DNA of 64,000 nt from Saturnia japonica. Taxonomy: Eukaryota; Arthropoda; Insecta; Lepidoptera; Saturniidae. The notes below the pieces were generated by a model, which worked only from the letters and a program-made list of their open reading frames with translations, had not been told where the DNA came from and searched no databases. Below, one piece after another: positions 31,840 to 43,740 of this stretch. Numbering within the stretch: position 1 is the first letter of the stretch; each line of letters opens with the position of its first letter. A program made the position numbers and the translations under genes. The stretch is from the NCBI GenBank assembly GCA_033032175.1, contig CM065320.1:7564001-7628000 (forward strand), in the 5' to 3' direction.

Positions 31840-34800
31840 ATGTTACTATATGTTACAGTATATTAATAAAAACCTCTACAATGTAGCAGCTAGGCAAGTT
31901 ATAAATAACACAAACGTTTCCTGTTCTGCTATAAATTATAGCCTGTAAGTATAATAATTTTATGCGATGTCTGTAAGACGAGTTAGGGGTGGCGGACACA
32001 ATGAAAAATAATTAAAAGTAATAAATCTCTCAGCAGGTAACAAAAACGTGAAGAGCTTAATAAACGTCGCATGTCTGCGGCGGGAGCGTGGGAAACGCCA
32101 CACGCGCTCATATCCCGGACGGCATTTCGTCCTTATTCTACACCTTCAGTCCACGTTTACGTCTAAACTGGTGCTTCCCTTTTAAAACTTTAGAATCCTT
32201 TGTAATTACTAAACTTACTCTTGACCAACGATGATTATTAAGGTTTTTTTCATACAGAGAATCATGCGAAGATACCACCTGCTTTAATATCCTTATTGTT
32301 TGCTTAGTTAAATAATTTGACATAATATTGCTATTATGGATTTATTTGTTACGCCAAAGAAGATTAAACCCAGTCTTATCGCTTAAAATGAATACTAATG
32401 CAATTATATTTTAATTTTTATGATTCTTGGGCGAGACCTTAGTCAAGATCTAACAGTTTAAAGAGAGGAAGAGATAAAGCAAAGTGCCATATTATATCTT
32501 CAAATTAACCAATATTTTTCGATTTTTTATTGGGGTAAATTCATGTTAATTTACGTTTTATGTACACACATACACACGCGCGCAAACACGCGCGCACATA
32601 TTACTTAATAAACATCTTTTTAAATACACACTTATCGTTATTGTTAGGTATAATTATAAAATGTAATTTACGTATGTACTACTTCTTCTTATTCTTCCTA
32701 ACTTAGTAACAGGTCCTCTTTAGTGAAGACCATCACTGCCATTTTCGAGTGTATTATAGTGGCATGTGTGACGATGACGATTCAGTATCCTAACAAGATG
32801 GTGGCTCCCTTGTTAGAACTTTCTTGGAAGTTTTTGTGGGATCTCAGAATTAATGCTTTCAGCTTATATTTATAATCCACTTCACTTATGCACAAAAACC
32901 AAACTATATCACGCAAAACACCACCATATAGGGTCAAAACCTAAATTAATGAATTAAAAATAAAAACCACAACATGTCACTTCAAGATCCCGCCAAAAAC
33001 TGTACTACTTCTTAATTAGCACTTTACAATTTTATTCTAAATATTTTAAAATTTTTAAAATGTGCTGTGTGCTGTATGTTTCATATTTAATGAAATAACT
33101 AAGTTTTTAATTCCTAACAAAAGTGTTAATAGGTTCATTTTCTTTTTTTTACTCGTTCAGCTTTAAAAATTCCTTTGCTGCAAAATAAGGCTTCGCTTAG
33201 GAATCCCCTATTGCCTTCCTGTGGAACATGAGATTAGAATGGACACCTGAAACCACAGCTGAGCTTAATTACCTTTTAATTACTCGTGATATCTTTTACT
33301 GGTTTAAGTAATTATAAATCCTTTGTATTCTTTACAACCGATTATTTTTACCTTTGTTTAATATTTTGTTTAAATGTTCTTAATATACTAAAAGTTAAAG
33401 AAAATGTTAAAAGTCGTCATTAAGAGCTGCATAATGCGTGAGTAATATACATATAAAATTCTTTATCCTGAATGACTCACAGATCAACGCACAGCCTCAA
33501 CCGCTGATCGTAGAGACCTGAAACTTGGAGGGTGTGTCCCTTGTATGACATGGGCATCCAATAAGAAAGAATTTACCGAAATTCTACCCCTAAGGTTGAC
33601 CCCTACCACCTTGTTTAATTACTTGATATACACCGGCTGATCTCAGAACACGATACATAACTGTAATAATTGTCTGAGTGTTAATTGGTTACCAAAATAC
33701 ATAAATTTATTTATGAAAGCTAGTGTCCTATTTTATTATAGTATGTTAATATAAGTAAAACTGTGGGAAATTTTCACAGGCTACGGTAGTTTTTGTTGTG
33801 TTAGAACGATAAGTACATGATTTTTATTTATGTAATAAATATAGGAGCAAACTACGCTATCGCCTGAGAAAGTGAACATTAATACGAATTAGACTGCTGT
33901 TCTCAAGTAGAGATATAACAATATGTGTATCGTAATAAAAACTAGTAAGAAGAATTTGTAGTGGAGCGCTTGAAATATTATAGCATGTGTTTGTTCTTCA
34001 CGAGATGATCCCACGAAAACATAGGTATAAGGTATAATAAATATATACATAAAATAAAAAAATCATAATTCAAAATCTGCACATTGAACATATTTGAGAA
34101 AAAATACTACAGGGAATTTAGAATCAGGGACAGAACACATTTCGATAGTTCTAGACATTTTTCTCTGTCTGTCTGTCTATCTGGAAGAGTGTGCTAATCA
34201 CGCAAAAACTATACTGGATCGAAATTAATTAAATTTGGTATGATTGTAGTTTATACTCTGAAGGTACATTTAGAATGCATTTTTAAACGTATGGACATTT
34301 GTATAGTCCATTAATTGCGTTTAGGTTATATACATATAAAAAGGGATTTATGTAATATATTTTACTCAAACATGCATGGAAATATTGTCATTATTTTCGA
34401 GAAAAGAACATGCGAAGTGTCGAATTTACGGACAAAGAAATTAAAATTCATTGCAGGAGCGTTTTTTGAATTTAGAACATTACAACGCTTCAGCTATGTT
34501 GTATGAAACGTCGTGCTCGGGTTATTAAATACTCTTTGAATGGATTTCTTGTATTATTCTTGGCATATCAAAGTAAATCGCTTTGCTTAGTGCAAATTTC
34601 GTTCACGTGGCTGTATAGCCATAAATGCGCTTGCCTTTCGGCACAGATGATAAATAGAAAATTGGCGGTAAAACTGAAATTTCGTCTTGATTTGTTATTT
34701 ACGAACTTAATAAATATCAATTTAATTATTAAAATTAGTTTCAACGGTTCAGAGAGTGAAATGGAGATTGATTGTACTCCACCAGATTTAAGCAAAATGT

Positions 34801-35496
34801 CGTTGTTTAGTGTTTTTGTGCCATCAAGATTTTTATAAAATTACACTAAACAGACATAATTAAAGCGTTATTATTCACTGTAAAATAATGGTTTATAAAG
34901 TTATGTTTAAAATTTTGTGAGTCATAAGGTTTTGGCGTTTCTCTAGCTACAAACTACAAAAAACGAGATAATCTGGTACCTATGTCACTTAGCGAGGCTA
35001 TAAAATGAAATAGGTTTTCTTTAATTATTACATTCGATAATCACATAATTTACACTTATTTTACTATAGATACACTCTTGACGTGCTTAAATAATATACT
35101 AATTTACTCATTATTAACTTTTCGATCGATTACGTAGCACTTACTATTATCGTAGTAGCTACGACGTTCGTAGCATTACGGCATGCCCCTTAGCTTGTCT
35201 ATTGTTATTATTACTATTGTATTATGCAACTCGTGAATTAATCAAATTTACTAAATTAGTATTAAATTAAATTGTAAACTACTTATTAAATATGGATACA
35301 GAAAAAAAATCAAAGTTCTATGTTGCTTATTAGAAAAATAGTTCTCGAGAGGACGTTTCTATACCAAAGATGCTCAGTAAAATATTTGCTTAGATTCATA
35401 CAATTCGTTATTTGTTCGTCTCTAGTTTTATTATATCAATGCATATCAAACAAAACCTGCCAGATTTCTTGATAAATTTAATTCATATAAAGGTTT
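31840..35496. other. Long AT-rich stretch with repeat debris
   Basis: It contains a CA/CG microsatellite at 32563-32600. A possible old repeat at 32700-33010 has AAAACCACAACATGTCACTTCAAGATCCCGCC, loosely like 60720-60760. The block 33465-33660 (CAGATCAACGCACAGCCTCAACC, GACCTGAAACTTGG) is in the style of a common insect repeat. The block 34150-34300 (GTCTGTCTGTCTATCTGG, CGCAAAAACTATACTGGATCG) resembles a LINE 3'UTR. The overlapping frames at 34315-34838 have no recognisable domain. Confidence 0.4.
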
Positions 35497-35705
35497 GCTT
35501 TATTTATTTAAGGGAAACAAAGAGTTACAATTCCTTATTATAAATTTACAAGAAAAAATGAAATGCAAACCAAAATCAGTTCCCACAAAATCTAGCAATA
35601 CACAATTAAATTAAATAAAAATAAAAAACAATTCAAACTATGACTAATAAAGAAATTATAAATGTCGTATGATTTTTTTAAATACACTAATAGAGCATGC
35701 AAATA
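35497..35705 (-). mobile_element. 3'UTR of minus-strand LINE D, left of the Tc1 insertion
   Basis: Read on the minus strand the sequence runs into AATTGTAACTCTTTGTTTCCC followed by (TTAAATAAATAAA) at about 35513-35497. This is a LINE 3' end with a simple-repeat tail. It continues the coding remnant at 37303-37890, which ends abruptly at the Tc1 boundary. Confidence 0.65.
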
Positions 35706-37302
35706 CACACATCAAAAAAATCTAAGCAACATGCGTGATATTACAAATTTTTCCATTTATATTAATTAATTTCTAAATATTTACTCAAACAAAGTGCGTA
35801 GGTAAGTAAACTTTTTTGTTATTGATGACATACTGGCTGGTTGTAAAAAAAAATTTGATTATGTTTTGTTTTTTCATAAAATTCAAATGACTGCGAATTT
35901 GTTTGAATTTAAGTGCGTTTTAATTGCTACGTTTAGTCTTGATTTTATAATTTTACCAACCATTTAAATAAAGTTAGCGACAAAATTGAATTGTTAGATA
36001 TTCTTTACGTCATGAAGCGACGTCATTTGATGGCAGATGAAATGCAAAGAGCTGTAGGGATGTTGCAAGCGGGAAGTAATCAATCTCAGGTATCTCGACA
36101 TTTTGGCATTCATAGAAGTGTTATTTGTCGTCTTTGCCAGCGCTACAATAATACAGGAGAACCCGCTGAACAGCATCCAGGCCGTAAAAGGAGTACAACC
36201 ACTCGGCAAGACCGGTACATACAACTGACTGCAAGACGCCAGCCGATGTTAACCGCTCGAGAGATAAGTTTGAGGCTACAAATTTCAAGTGGTGTTGATG
36301 TAAGTCCTCAAACTGTGCGAAATCGACTGCATGAGTACGGCCTACGAGCTCGACGCCGAATCAGGTGCCCACCGATACGTCACGGGAATCGCGCTCGTCG
36401 ATATGAATGGTGTAGAGAACACATAACATGGACCCAGGAACAATTGGATAAAATTATGTTTTCCGATGAGTCGCGATTCGGGTTTAAGCCTGATACAAGA
36501 AGAGTGCGAGTTTATCTTCGGCCCGGAAATACAGAAAGGCTCAGGTGCGTTCAGGAAGTTCATCCATACAGCGGCTTAACAGTTATGTTATGGGCGGGTA
36601 TTATGAAGAACAGGCGAACTGAGCTCGTTTTTGTAAATGGAAACATGAATGCTGAAAATTACATTGAGGATATTCTCAGACCTTAGTCTACCCATTTGCA
36701 CAAACCTTTGGCTCCGATTTTAGGTTAATGCATGACAATGCGCGTTCACATACCGCTCGGCGAACCAGTGAATACTTTGCAACGGAGAACATCCGGGTAT
36801 TGCCCTGGCCTGCACAATCGCCAGATCTCAACCCCATCGAGCACGCATGGGATATGCTCCAGAGACGTGTTTTGAAGGACTTGGACGGAGCGACAACAAC
36901 CCAACAGCTGAAGGATTAGCTACAATTCCATTGGGAGCAAATACCGCAAGATGACATAAACGGTCTCATTAATTCAATGAATAATCGTTGCCGACAAGTT
37001 CTGAATAGCAGTGGAGCCCATACTTTGTATTAAATTGTTCTATTCTTTCACGATAAATACATTTCCTTTAGAAATTTCACTTTGTAAGAAAAAAGTTTAG
37101 TTTCTTATGTATCTTAGTTTCTACAGTATATTCTAATATTGTTCATTTCTGTTATTAAAAGAACTTATAAAGACAACAGCTGTTATTTTTACATCATAGA
37201 ACCATAAAGATATTATTTTAAAAATAAAATACAACGTTATAATGTGAATAACCGTCCTAAAATTTAAATTAGTACTTGTTGCTTAGACTTTTTTGATGAG
37301 TG
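35706..37302 (+). mobile_element. Tc1-like (DD34E) transposon, nearly full length
   Basis: Terminal inverted repeats of 25 bp with two mismatches: the left begins CACACATCAAAAAAATCTAA (35706) and the right, read inward from 37302, begins CACTCATCAAAAAAGTCTAA. Both run on to GCAAC. TA dinucleotides flank both ends (35704-35705 and 37303-37304), the exact Tc1/mariner target duplication. The length of 1,597 bp is that of a full Tc1 element. It sits inside LINE D, whose coding part (right) and 3'UTR (left) it separates. Confidence 0.95.
35991..37033 (+). pseudogene. Tc1-like transposase with a frameshift and one late stop
   Basis: The first 231 codons give the paired-type HTH domain (MADEMQRAVGMLQAG, SQVSRHFGIHRSVICRL, then a GRKR hook and a second HTH around VSPQTVRNRLHEYGLRARR). 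The first catalytic aspartate follows in MFSDESRFG and the second block is VMLWAGI. A 1-nt deletion near 36684 closes the frame at 36686. The protein resumes in another frame at about 36689 with PFAQTFGSDFRL, HDNARSHTARR (second Asp) and SPDLNPIEHAWD (Glu). Thirty-four residues lie between the last D and E, hence DD34E. A TAG at 36917-36919 interrupts the C-terminus, and the natural stop is TAA at 37031-37033. The start at 35991 or the in-frame ATG at 36012 are both possible. It is inactive as it stands, but only two lesions are visible. Confidence 0.93.
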
Positions 37303-37890
37303 TACATATATCGATATTATTAAACCACTTATCATGCGTATAACAAGATCTAAACATAAAGGTATTTTCTACTATCTTGCCGGGGACATCTAAAACTAAT
37401 TTCACTAACAAGGAATGAGGAGTCAATATAATTTCTGAGTCATTTAAATAAAAATAGTTGATCTCTTTGTTTTCGACGACCTGCAAGTGTGAACAGAACT
37501 GGTACAGGTAGTTCAAATAAATTGCATCTTAATATAATGTGTCCCTCCCAGTCCTGAGTACGAAGCCGGGCATTATTTACGCTTTCGCAATCATAATATT
37601 GATGTGATTATTAAAACTCAATTTATGATCAAGATATACACCCAGGTCTTGCACCTCTGTCACTCGTTTCAAAATATTGTTATTGAGGTGATATTCATAA
37701 ACAAAAGGTCTATCACTTCTAGAGAAAGAAATTGTACTAACTTGTCAACATTAAGATAGAGAAAATTTTTGCTACAATAAGAACGAAGACAATCAAGATC
37801 ATTCTGAAGTAACAAGCAATCAGATGGTGACTTAATAATCCTAAATATTTTCATGTCATCGGCGTATAGTAGGATGTTTGAGTTAACAAA
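37303..37890 (-). pseudogene. LINE D reverse transcriptase fragment, minus strand
   Basis: From the right the minus strand reads NSNILLYADDMKIFR (catalytic YADD at about 37860-37871), then LQNDLDCLRSYCSKNFLYLNVDK. Across frameshifts follow EVQDLGVYLDHKLSFNNHI and a C-terminal stretch (SLLVKLVLDVP, FMFRSCYTHDKWFNN) down to the Tc1 boundary. This is the post-motif-C half of a CR1/Jockey-group RT. The 5' end lies near 37890, so the copy is truncated just upstream of the catalytic motif. At least two frameshifts are present. Confidence 0.85.
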
Positions 37891-39229
37891 TAAATAGCAA
37901 TTCTTGCGTAATAAATAGCAATGATAGTAACTTAGTTACACAAGATTAACTTAATAATAAATAAATACTATAGCGGCCATCCAATGCTTAAACCTCGACC
38001 AGCTTCTTTTTGATTATAGGCTACTTAGCTACTACTACTACTACTACATCTAATTCATCTAGCTACTTCTACGTATTATTGGATATACACAGACTGATGT
38101 CGAAATACGAGCAACCAAAAGAAAATCATAGATGGGTATGTCATTATGTGTATGGTGGACGCGAATCCTACCACCCCGCTATATTACTGTATATGCACCG
38201 GCTGATTTCGGAACACGACAAACCATAAGAAAACTATAGATGTGTGTATGGTATTGTAATTATATGCTAATGTGAATCCAACACATAAACCAGCCTACTA
38301 TAAGTTCTAAAATAATTAAAATCATTACTTATCGTCTCGGCCCGTGGGATTTTTTTTTAAACGCGAAACCCCTGTTATTTCTTACAAAAATCATAAATAT
38401 GAATTTTCATATCCCTAATTTGAGACATGATGGGTTCTTCATAAAAAACTCATCCCCTATTTCATCTCTTCAAGTTTAATTTTCGCAACATAAGGGAGGT
38501 CCGAAGTCCAATATATCTCTTTACCAATGTAATTGTATTAAGTTTTGATTAAGTTTTGCATATATACCCCTCATTCACCATTATTAATGCGCTTCGATAA
38601 TATACTTTCATTCTGCAACCGTCCTTGTATTATTGCATACACTACAACCAAAATTCATTAAAATTTGTTTGAAGTTTATCAAAAAGTCAGAAGGTTGCGT
38701 GTTCAAATCATGCCAGGGTCACCACATGTGGGATAATACAATGAAAGAATTCGCTTGTAGCAAAACCGTATAATCGTGTCAAACCGATGTAATTTCACCA
38801 ACCGCAAATGCGGATTGGTGTTCCCACATTTTCTTCTTACAAAGTTTCATCCCCTGTTTTCCTCCCTTATTTTTGTTATTTTCGTGACAAAAAGTAACTT
38901 ATGTCCTTTCCCAAATTCCAATCTCCATACCAAAATTCATAAAAATTGGTTCAGCGGTTTAGACCTGGAAACTTTACAGACAGACAGACAGAGTTACTTT
39001 CGCATTTATAATATTAGTATAAATTATCTATTTTACGTTTGCAGTATGAACTATGCAAGGTAGAGGTAGTATGAACGTAAACAATGTATATTATATCACC
39101 TTGCTGTGACTTTTCACTGAGTGTCAATGTCAATGTTTCGAAGGTCTAAGTTCAATAACACTGGTCAGGGTAGTATACGCAGTATTATTTAATTTATTAG
39201 TAGCACATATATTATTAAATTTGTAATTC
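37891..39229. other. Repeat-derived non-coding sequence
   Basis: It contains a (CTA)n run at 38028-38048. The block 38350-39025 has CCAAAATTCATAAAAATTGG, TTCAGCGGTTTAGACC, CAGACAGACAGACAGAG and the end TTTATAATATTAGTATAA, a style common to lepidopteran retroposed repeats. A B-box-like GTTCAAATCATGCC is at 38699-38712. No genes are supported. Confidence 0.45.
38085..38240 (-). repeat. Satellite-like ~110-bp family, inverted copy (about 1.4 units)
   Basis: It reads on the minus strand relative to 8522-8775. Blocks include TGCACCGGCTGATTTCGG, AACACGACAAACC, AAATCATAGATGGGT and CACCCCGCTATATTACTGTATATGCA. Two overlapping partial units are present. Confidence 0.8.
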
Positions 39230-40056
39230 TGTCTGTATATAAAAAAGTTTGTCCAAATTTTCCGTTAGGCACTATATGAACGATAATAATCACGAATATG
39301 CCATTAATTTTTTTTTATCTGTATGTCTGTTTGTATGTTCGGATTTAGTTAAAAAAGGGCTTGACCGATTCTTATGAAATTTTCTATGCAAGATGCTTAT
39401 ATCATTAGGTTTGATGTGGTAATTTGGTGGTTCAAGAAAGTTTAATATTATTGTAAGAAATCGAAAAAAAAATCCCAAAAGAATCTATATACATTAATTC
39501 TTGACCAATTTTGATGAAATTTTGTACACGGGAAGTATAAGTCATTCCATGAATGATGGACTATGAAAATTTGCAATAATACATACAGGAATCGTAAAAA
39601 AATCCATTAAAATGTAAAATTTCATTAATTCTTAATTATTTTGATGATATTTTGTATACGTGAAGTATATATAACTACACTTATAAGTGTAATTAACTAT
39701 AGATAATTCTATAATTGACCGTCTTTAAGGATTGTCAAGAATATTTTTAAAATTGCAAAAAAAAAAATTATAATTCTCAACCACTTTTGACACAATTTCG
39801 TAGACGGAATGCATTCGTAATTGATAGGCTATAAGAATCGTTAACAATACTTTCAGAAATATGAAAAAAAGGAAGTTTGATAATTCTCAACCAATTTTGA
39901 TGAAAATTGTACACGGGAAGAAATTGTTCTTTCCTCAATTGATAAGGTGTATGAATTGTCAATAATATGAGTAAAAATAAAATTAAAGGATGAAAATAAT
40001 TACTGCGTAATAATATAATAAACGCATGCGAAACCGCTGGCACACCGCTAGTATTA
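39230..40056 (-). repeat. Repeat family R5: five diverged tandem units of about 110-145 bp
   Basis: Units begin near 39360, 39498, 39625, 39775 and 39885. Each carries a CTTGACCAATTTTGATGAAATTTTGTA-type opening, an ACACGGGAAGTATAAG-type block, TTGATnGnCTATnAnAAT, a GTCAATAATA-like block and an A-rich end. The array ends at ACCGCTGGCACACCGCTAGTA (40056), as does 23880-24156. Units differ from each other as much as from the other locus, so amplification predates dispersal or is old. Confidence 0.75.
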
Positions 40057-41959
40057 TACATAAGTTTTAGCTTTCTCCACTCCTTCTTTAAATAAACTTG
40101 TAACCATGCCAAATCCTATAGTCCTCCTTGCAGGGTAATATGGTTAAAAAGTAGTCCGAAGTTGTAATTTGACTGTATATTTGTGATATATGTATGTAAT
40201 TGGTAAAATGTTGGTCCTATCATCTCTATGCCATGCATTTTATGTGTCAATATTTTACCTCCAAAATATAAAATTTGTTTTTCGAAGTACACTGATATTT
40301 AATAAATAAAGGAAGCGAAGTAAAAATCTTTTGTATTAAGCTATTGAGCTTTTTTTCCAGTTTGTATAAAAATATAAAATTGAATATTATTTTTTCGCTG
40401 TAACAACACATGTGACTACGAAGCCAACATTTGGTTACGACAAGTAAGTACATATACAGAGGGGTTGAATAATTTACGAGTGCACTAACTTCTGCCACCG
40501 CGGACCCCACTCGCTACAGATGCCAGTAAATATATCAAAACGGGTCGAAGGTTACAACTTCGATAAAACTTCGCTGAAACTTATTCAAACGCGTCGGCCG
40601 GTGAAAACAGTTTTTAACTTCTGCCCCACTAGGGATCACCCATACAAATAAAGTGTTAGTCCCGACTTGAAAGCGGATTTCTTTTTCTCTTTATAACTTT
40701 TCTTGGCAGCATTCCATTAAGCTAAATTTTTTACGTTTAGTTATTATAGACGAATGGGAATTCCGCCAAACTTTATCGTCAGTGTTTACCGGCTGCTGTA
40801 GGTGACTAAATATTTTATATTAAAATAACATTAAATATATTTGTAATGTTTTACTCTAAAAGAATTAGAAAAACAGTCATAAACAATTACGTACTAGGAT
40901 TTCATTATACATTATTATTTAAACTGGGACCAATGATCTACCAATATTATTACAGAACTGTTATGTGGAAGTTCAGGGTATAAATAACATTATTTATTTA
41001 CTTTATTATATACGAGTTATTTTTTAAATATTAGATCACAACTTTTTTTCAATCACAATTTAATATCAGAAGTTTCTTTTTCCCGATAAAATTTGTTGAG
41101 ACACTTATTTTTTTTTGTGTATAGTAGGAAAAATATATAATATATTACTATTATATAATTCTGATATTATATTATAATAAGTGTTATAACTTAACATTGC
41201 TATATCTATGCTATCGTCTTACATTTTCCTAACAGGTAAGAAAAAAGCTATATTAAAAGGATACATTTGTGAATAGGAATGCAAAATAAAATAATGGCTC
41301 TGCATTGCAAAACTAAGTGGCTACAGCATGTATAAATACTACACTATCTTGCTTAGATGGTATTTGAAATTTAATGCTTAACCATAACAAGCAAGCACAT
41401 GGCGATAAACCCGTCTCATTGACTCTCCTTTGGTTTGCCGCGTTTCGGGTTCCGCTAGTATATGTCCAGGTGCCGAAATACTTGCAGGCCGAATGGGATT
41501 AATGGAGACGATCATAGAAATATGATAGAAAGATAACACAAAGATACAAAGTATGATGTCAACTTAGATTTGTCATATTCAAAAACTTTCACAATTTATT
41601 TGGTAAAAATATTCACATTTAGGTATGAACTCTTTGAATACGTTGTCAGAGAGTAAAATATAAGTTTGGGATTTTTGCGGATAATGTTGAATGACTTTTG
41701 TGCAAGTTATATTGGTAGCATTTGAATATTTTTCCTAGTTCGAATTTGACAATTCGAGGCTTTGATCTATATTACCATTATAAAGAGGTTAAGTTTATAC
41801 AATTGCACGAGGTATATATCCATGTATATGGAATTACAGATCCGATTCTAAATGTTTGTTCCCTAATAGGAAACAATATAATTACTGAGTGGGATAACAT
41901 TATATGCATAATTTGTAGGGGGGCTTTCAAAATTGTATGTAAGCTAGTATAATATTTAA
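40057..41959. other. Non-coding; one scrap of satellite-like repeat
   Basis: At 41400-41480, TTTGGTTTGCCGCGTTTCGGG followed by TATATGTCCAGG is a degraded unit of the ~110-bp family. The minus frame 40247-40510 covers a GC-richer patch at 40470-40520 but is not recognisable. The rest is AT-rich. Confidence 0.4.
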
Positions 41960-42440
41960 CTGTAGGTTTTGATTATAGATCACTGAGTGCGACTTTTAGG
42001 CTTTAGTATGAAGGGATGTGTCTCTTTATTTGGTTAACTTAGAATCTTAATTCTTTGACAGCAGTGTGAGAGGTCTTGATAATTAATATCAATTTCAACT
42101 TTGTACCTGAAACCAAACTTAATATACTTGCATTTGTTATCACAGGATTTTATTCCTTAAATTTTTTTACAAGACCTTCTTTCGTGCCAAATTTCATGAC
42201 TGTAGATCTGCGGGAATTAACCTATAGTTTTTGATAGTTGATCACCGAATGCGACTTTTAAAGTTTTATTATGAACTGCTGGTCTTTTTATTCTGTTAAC
42301 CTAGAAATTTGATTTTTATACAAAATTTTGAAGTCACAAATTTTAGAATTTCATATTAATTTCAAACAGGATTAGAAATTACTTATTTTTGGAGTCTTTA
42401 CTAAACTTTTGTTAAAAGGCCTCCCTTAGCGCCAAAGGGG
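41960..42440 (+). repeat. Repeat family R6, two units with ~255-bp spacing
   Basis: GGTTTTGATTATAGATCACTGAGTGCGACTTTTAGG at 41965 recurs as AGTTTTTGATAGTTGATCACCGAATGCGACTTTTAA at 42225. Each is followed by a TATGAA block, TCTTTTTAT(T)-TGTTAAC and TAGAA(T/A). GTGCCAAATTTCATGACTGTAGATCTGCGGGAATTA lies between them. A third related stretch lies at 43500-43740. It is non-coding. Confidence 0.65.
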
Positions 42441-42999
42441 AATATTCCTACTATCCATAGACATTTTAGCCCTAGGTGTACGTGCAAAAATATATTAACA
42501 TAATAATATGCATTTTTTCTATTAAATTGGCTGAGGTGTTGGTTTAGAAAAATATTAGGGTTTTTGTGATAAATCAGTTTTTATTCATTATTAAAGTAAG
42601 TACATAACACTTTTTACATTACAATACTTAAAACTTAATTAAACTATAGTACAATTATATTTTCATGTTAATTAGTTAATTAGTGAAAGACGATCTCTAT
42701 AAGGACACCAAATTCTCTAAGGGACAGACCGAGTACAGAATGTTACACCCCCGGGAATGTTCTGTGATTACACGAGAACTCAGGGAACTGAGAGGATACT
42801 TACTACGCCAATATACGACATCAATATATTGTCTCATATGTAAGTGAATACTGAATTGACAGACGGCTAGCTTGACTGTGAAATTGGTTTTGCTATTGCA
42901 ATACAAAATGAAAAACATCAAATAATCAATATGTATTTATGTATAAGTTGCGATAAAAAATAAAATAAAAAAAGTGTATGCTTTTTATTCCTTGAAGCA
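42441..42999. other. AT-rich, no recognised feature
   Basis: A moderately GC-rich patch at 42700-42800 has a minus frame (42697-42921, 74 codons) without a recognisable domain. Confidence 0.45.
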
Positions 43000-43266
43000 A
43001 TGATGGCTCAGTTGGTAGCGTGTATGGACACCGTGAGATCGACGTAGGTTCAAATCCCTGCAATGATCCTGAGCTTTCGGTAAAGGATTTTCTAATACCC
43101 TCCTGGCTAGCTACCACCTTCAAGTTGAAAATATGTATCCAAGCAACTATAGGTATGTTCCGGCAGCTGCACTTAAAAGCAAGTTCTCTGATCTGGGCAC
43201 ACATTACCACTTAAGATCAGGTGAGATTGTGGCCACAACGCTAAGCCTAAAACGACAAAAAAAAAA
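43000..43266 (+). mobile_element. tRNA-derived SINE (family S1), most complete copy
   Basis: The head is tRNA-like: A box TGGCTCAGTTGG at 43004-43015 and B box GGTTCAAATCC at 43047-43057, a normal spacing. A tRNA-unrelated body follows (CCTGGCTAGCTACCACC, TATGTTCCGGCAGCTGCAC, GAGATTGTGGCC). A poly(A) run at 43257-43266 ends it. It would have been transcribed by RNA polymerase III and copied by a partner LINE. It is not a functional tRNA gene, because the acceptor stem does not pair. Two truncated relatives lie at 28620-28790 and 25030-25135. Confidence 0.88.
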
Positions 43267-43499
43267 TCAAAAGCAAAACGTAATACCCGTAATAAAATAA
43301 ACCTTTATGAGATAAATTGATAAAAATCGATTGTTCATTATTTTGAGTCTGGCAACACTGCATAAAAATGGCACGAAAAACTTATACAGGTTATTTTTTT
43401 TTTACCTTAAATTATTCCCATCTTTTAAAGATAAACGAACCTTTCCAAAAATTAAATTACAAAGTTTTTTTCAGTAAATATAAATTCTTATTCATTGTA

Positions 43500-43740
43500 G
43501 GTCAAAAATGGGCGTTCCTCTTTCAATACTCTAGGTCTGCGGGAAGTACCCTATAGGTATTGATAATCGGTTCGTCAGCATTATTTTAACTATGAAGTGC
43601 CGTAACTCTTTAAAGTGTTAGCCTAGATATTTTTTTAGCAGCACGAAGCCACAGGTCTTATGATATTAATTTCAACTTTTCGAAAAAAAGACAAGACATA
43701 CAGATAGGCAGCCAGCCAGCCATACGGATACCAAAGTGAT
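43500..43740 (+). repeat. Repeat family R6, third related stretch
   Basis: It contains AGGTCTGCGGGAAGTACCCTATAGG, TTGATAATCGGTTCGTCAGC, ACTATGAAGTGCCGTAACTC and a GCCAGCCAGCCATACGG end. The first blocks match those between the two units at 41960-42440. It ends near GTGATCCCAGTTTT. Confidence 0.6.

Noticed and set aside
34503..34838. 111-codon plus-strand frame
   Set aside because: No domain, no splice or promoter context, and an overlapping frame on the opposite strand of similar quality.
43000..43075. A genuine tRNA gene
   Set aside because: A and B boxes are present, but the acceptor ends do not pair and a SINE body with poly(A) follows.
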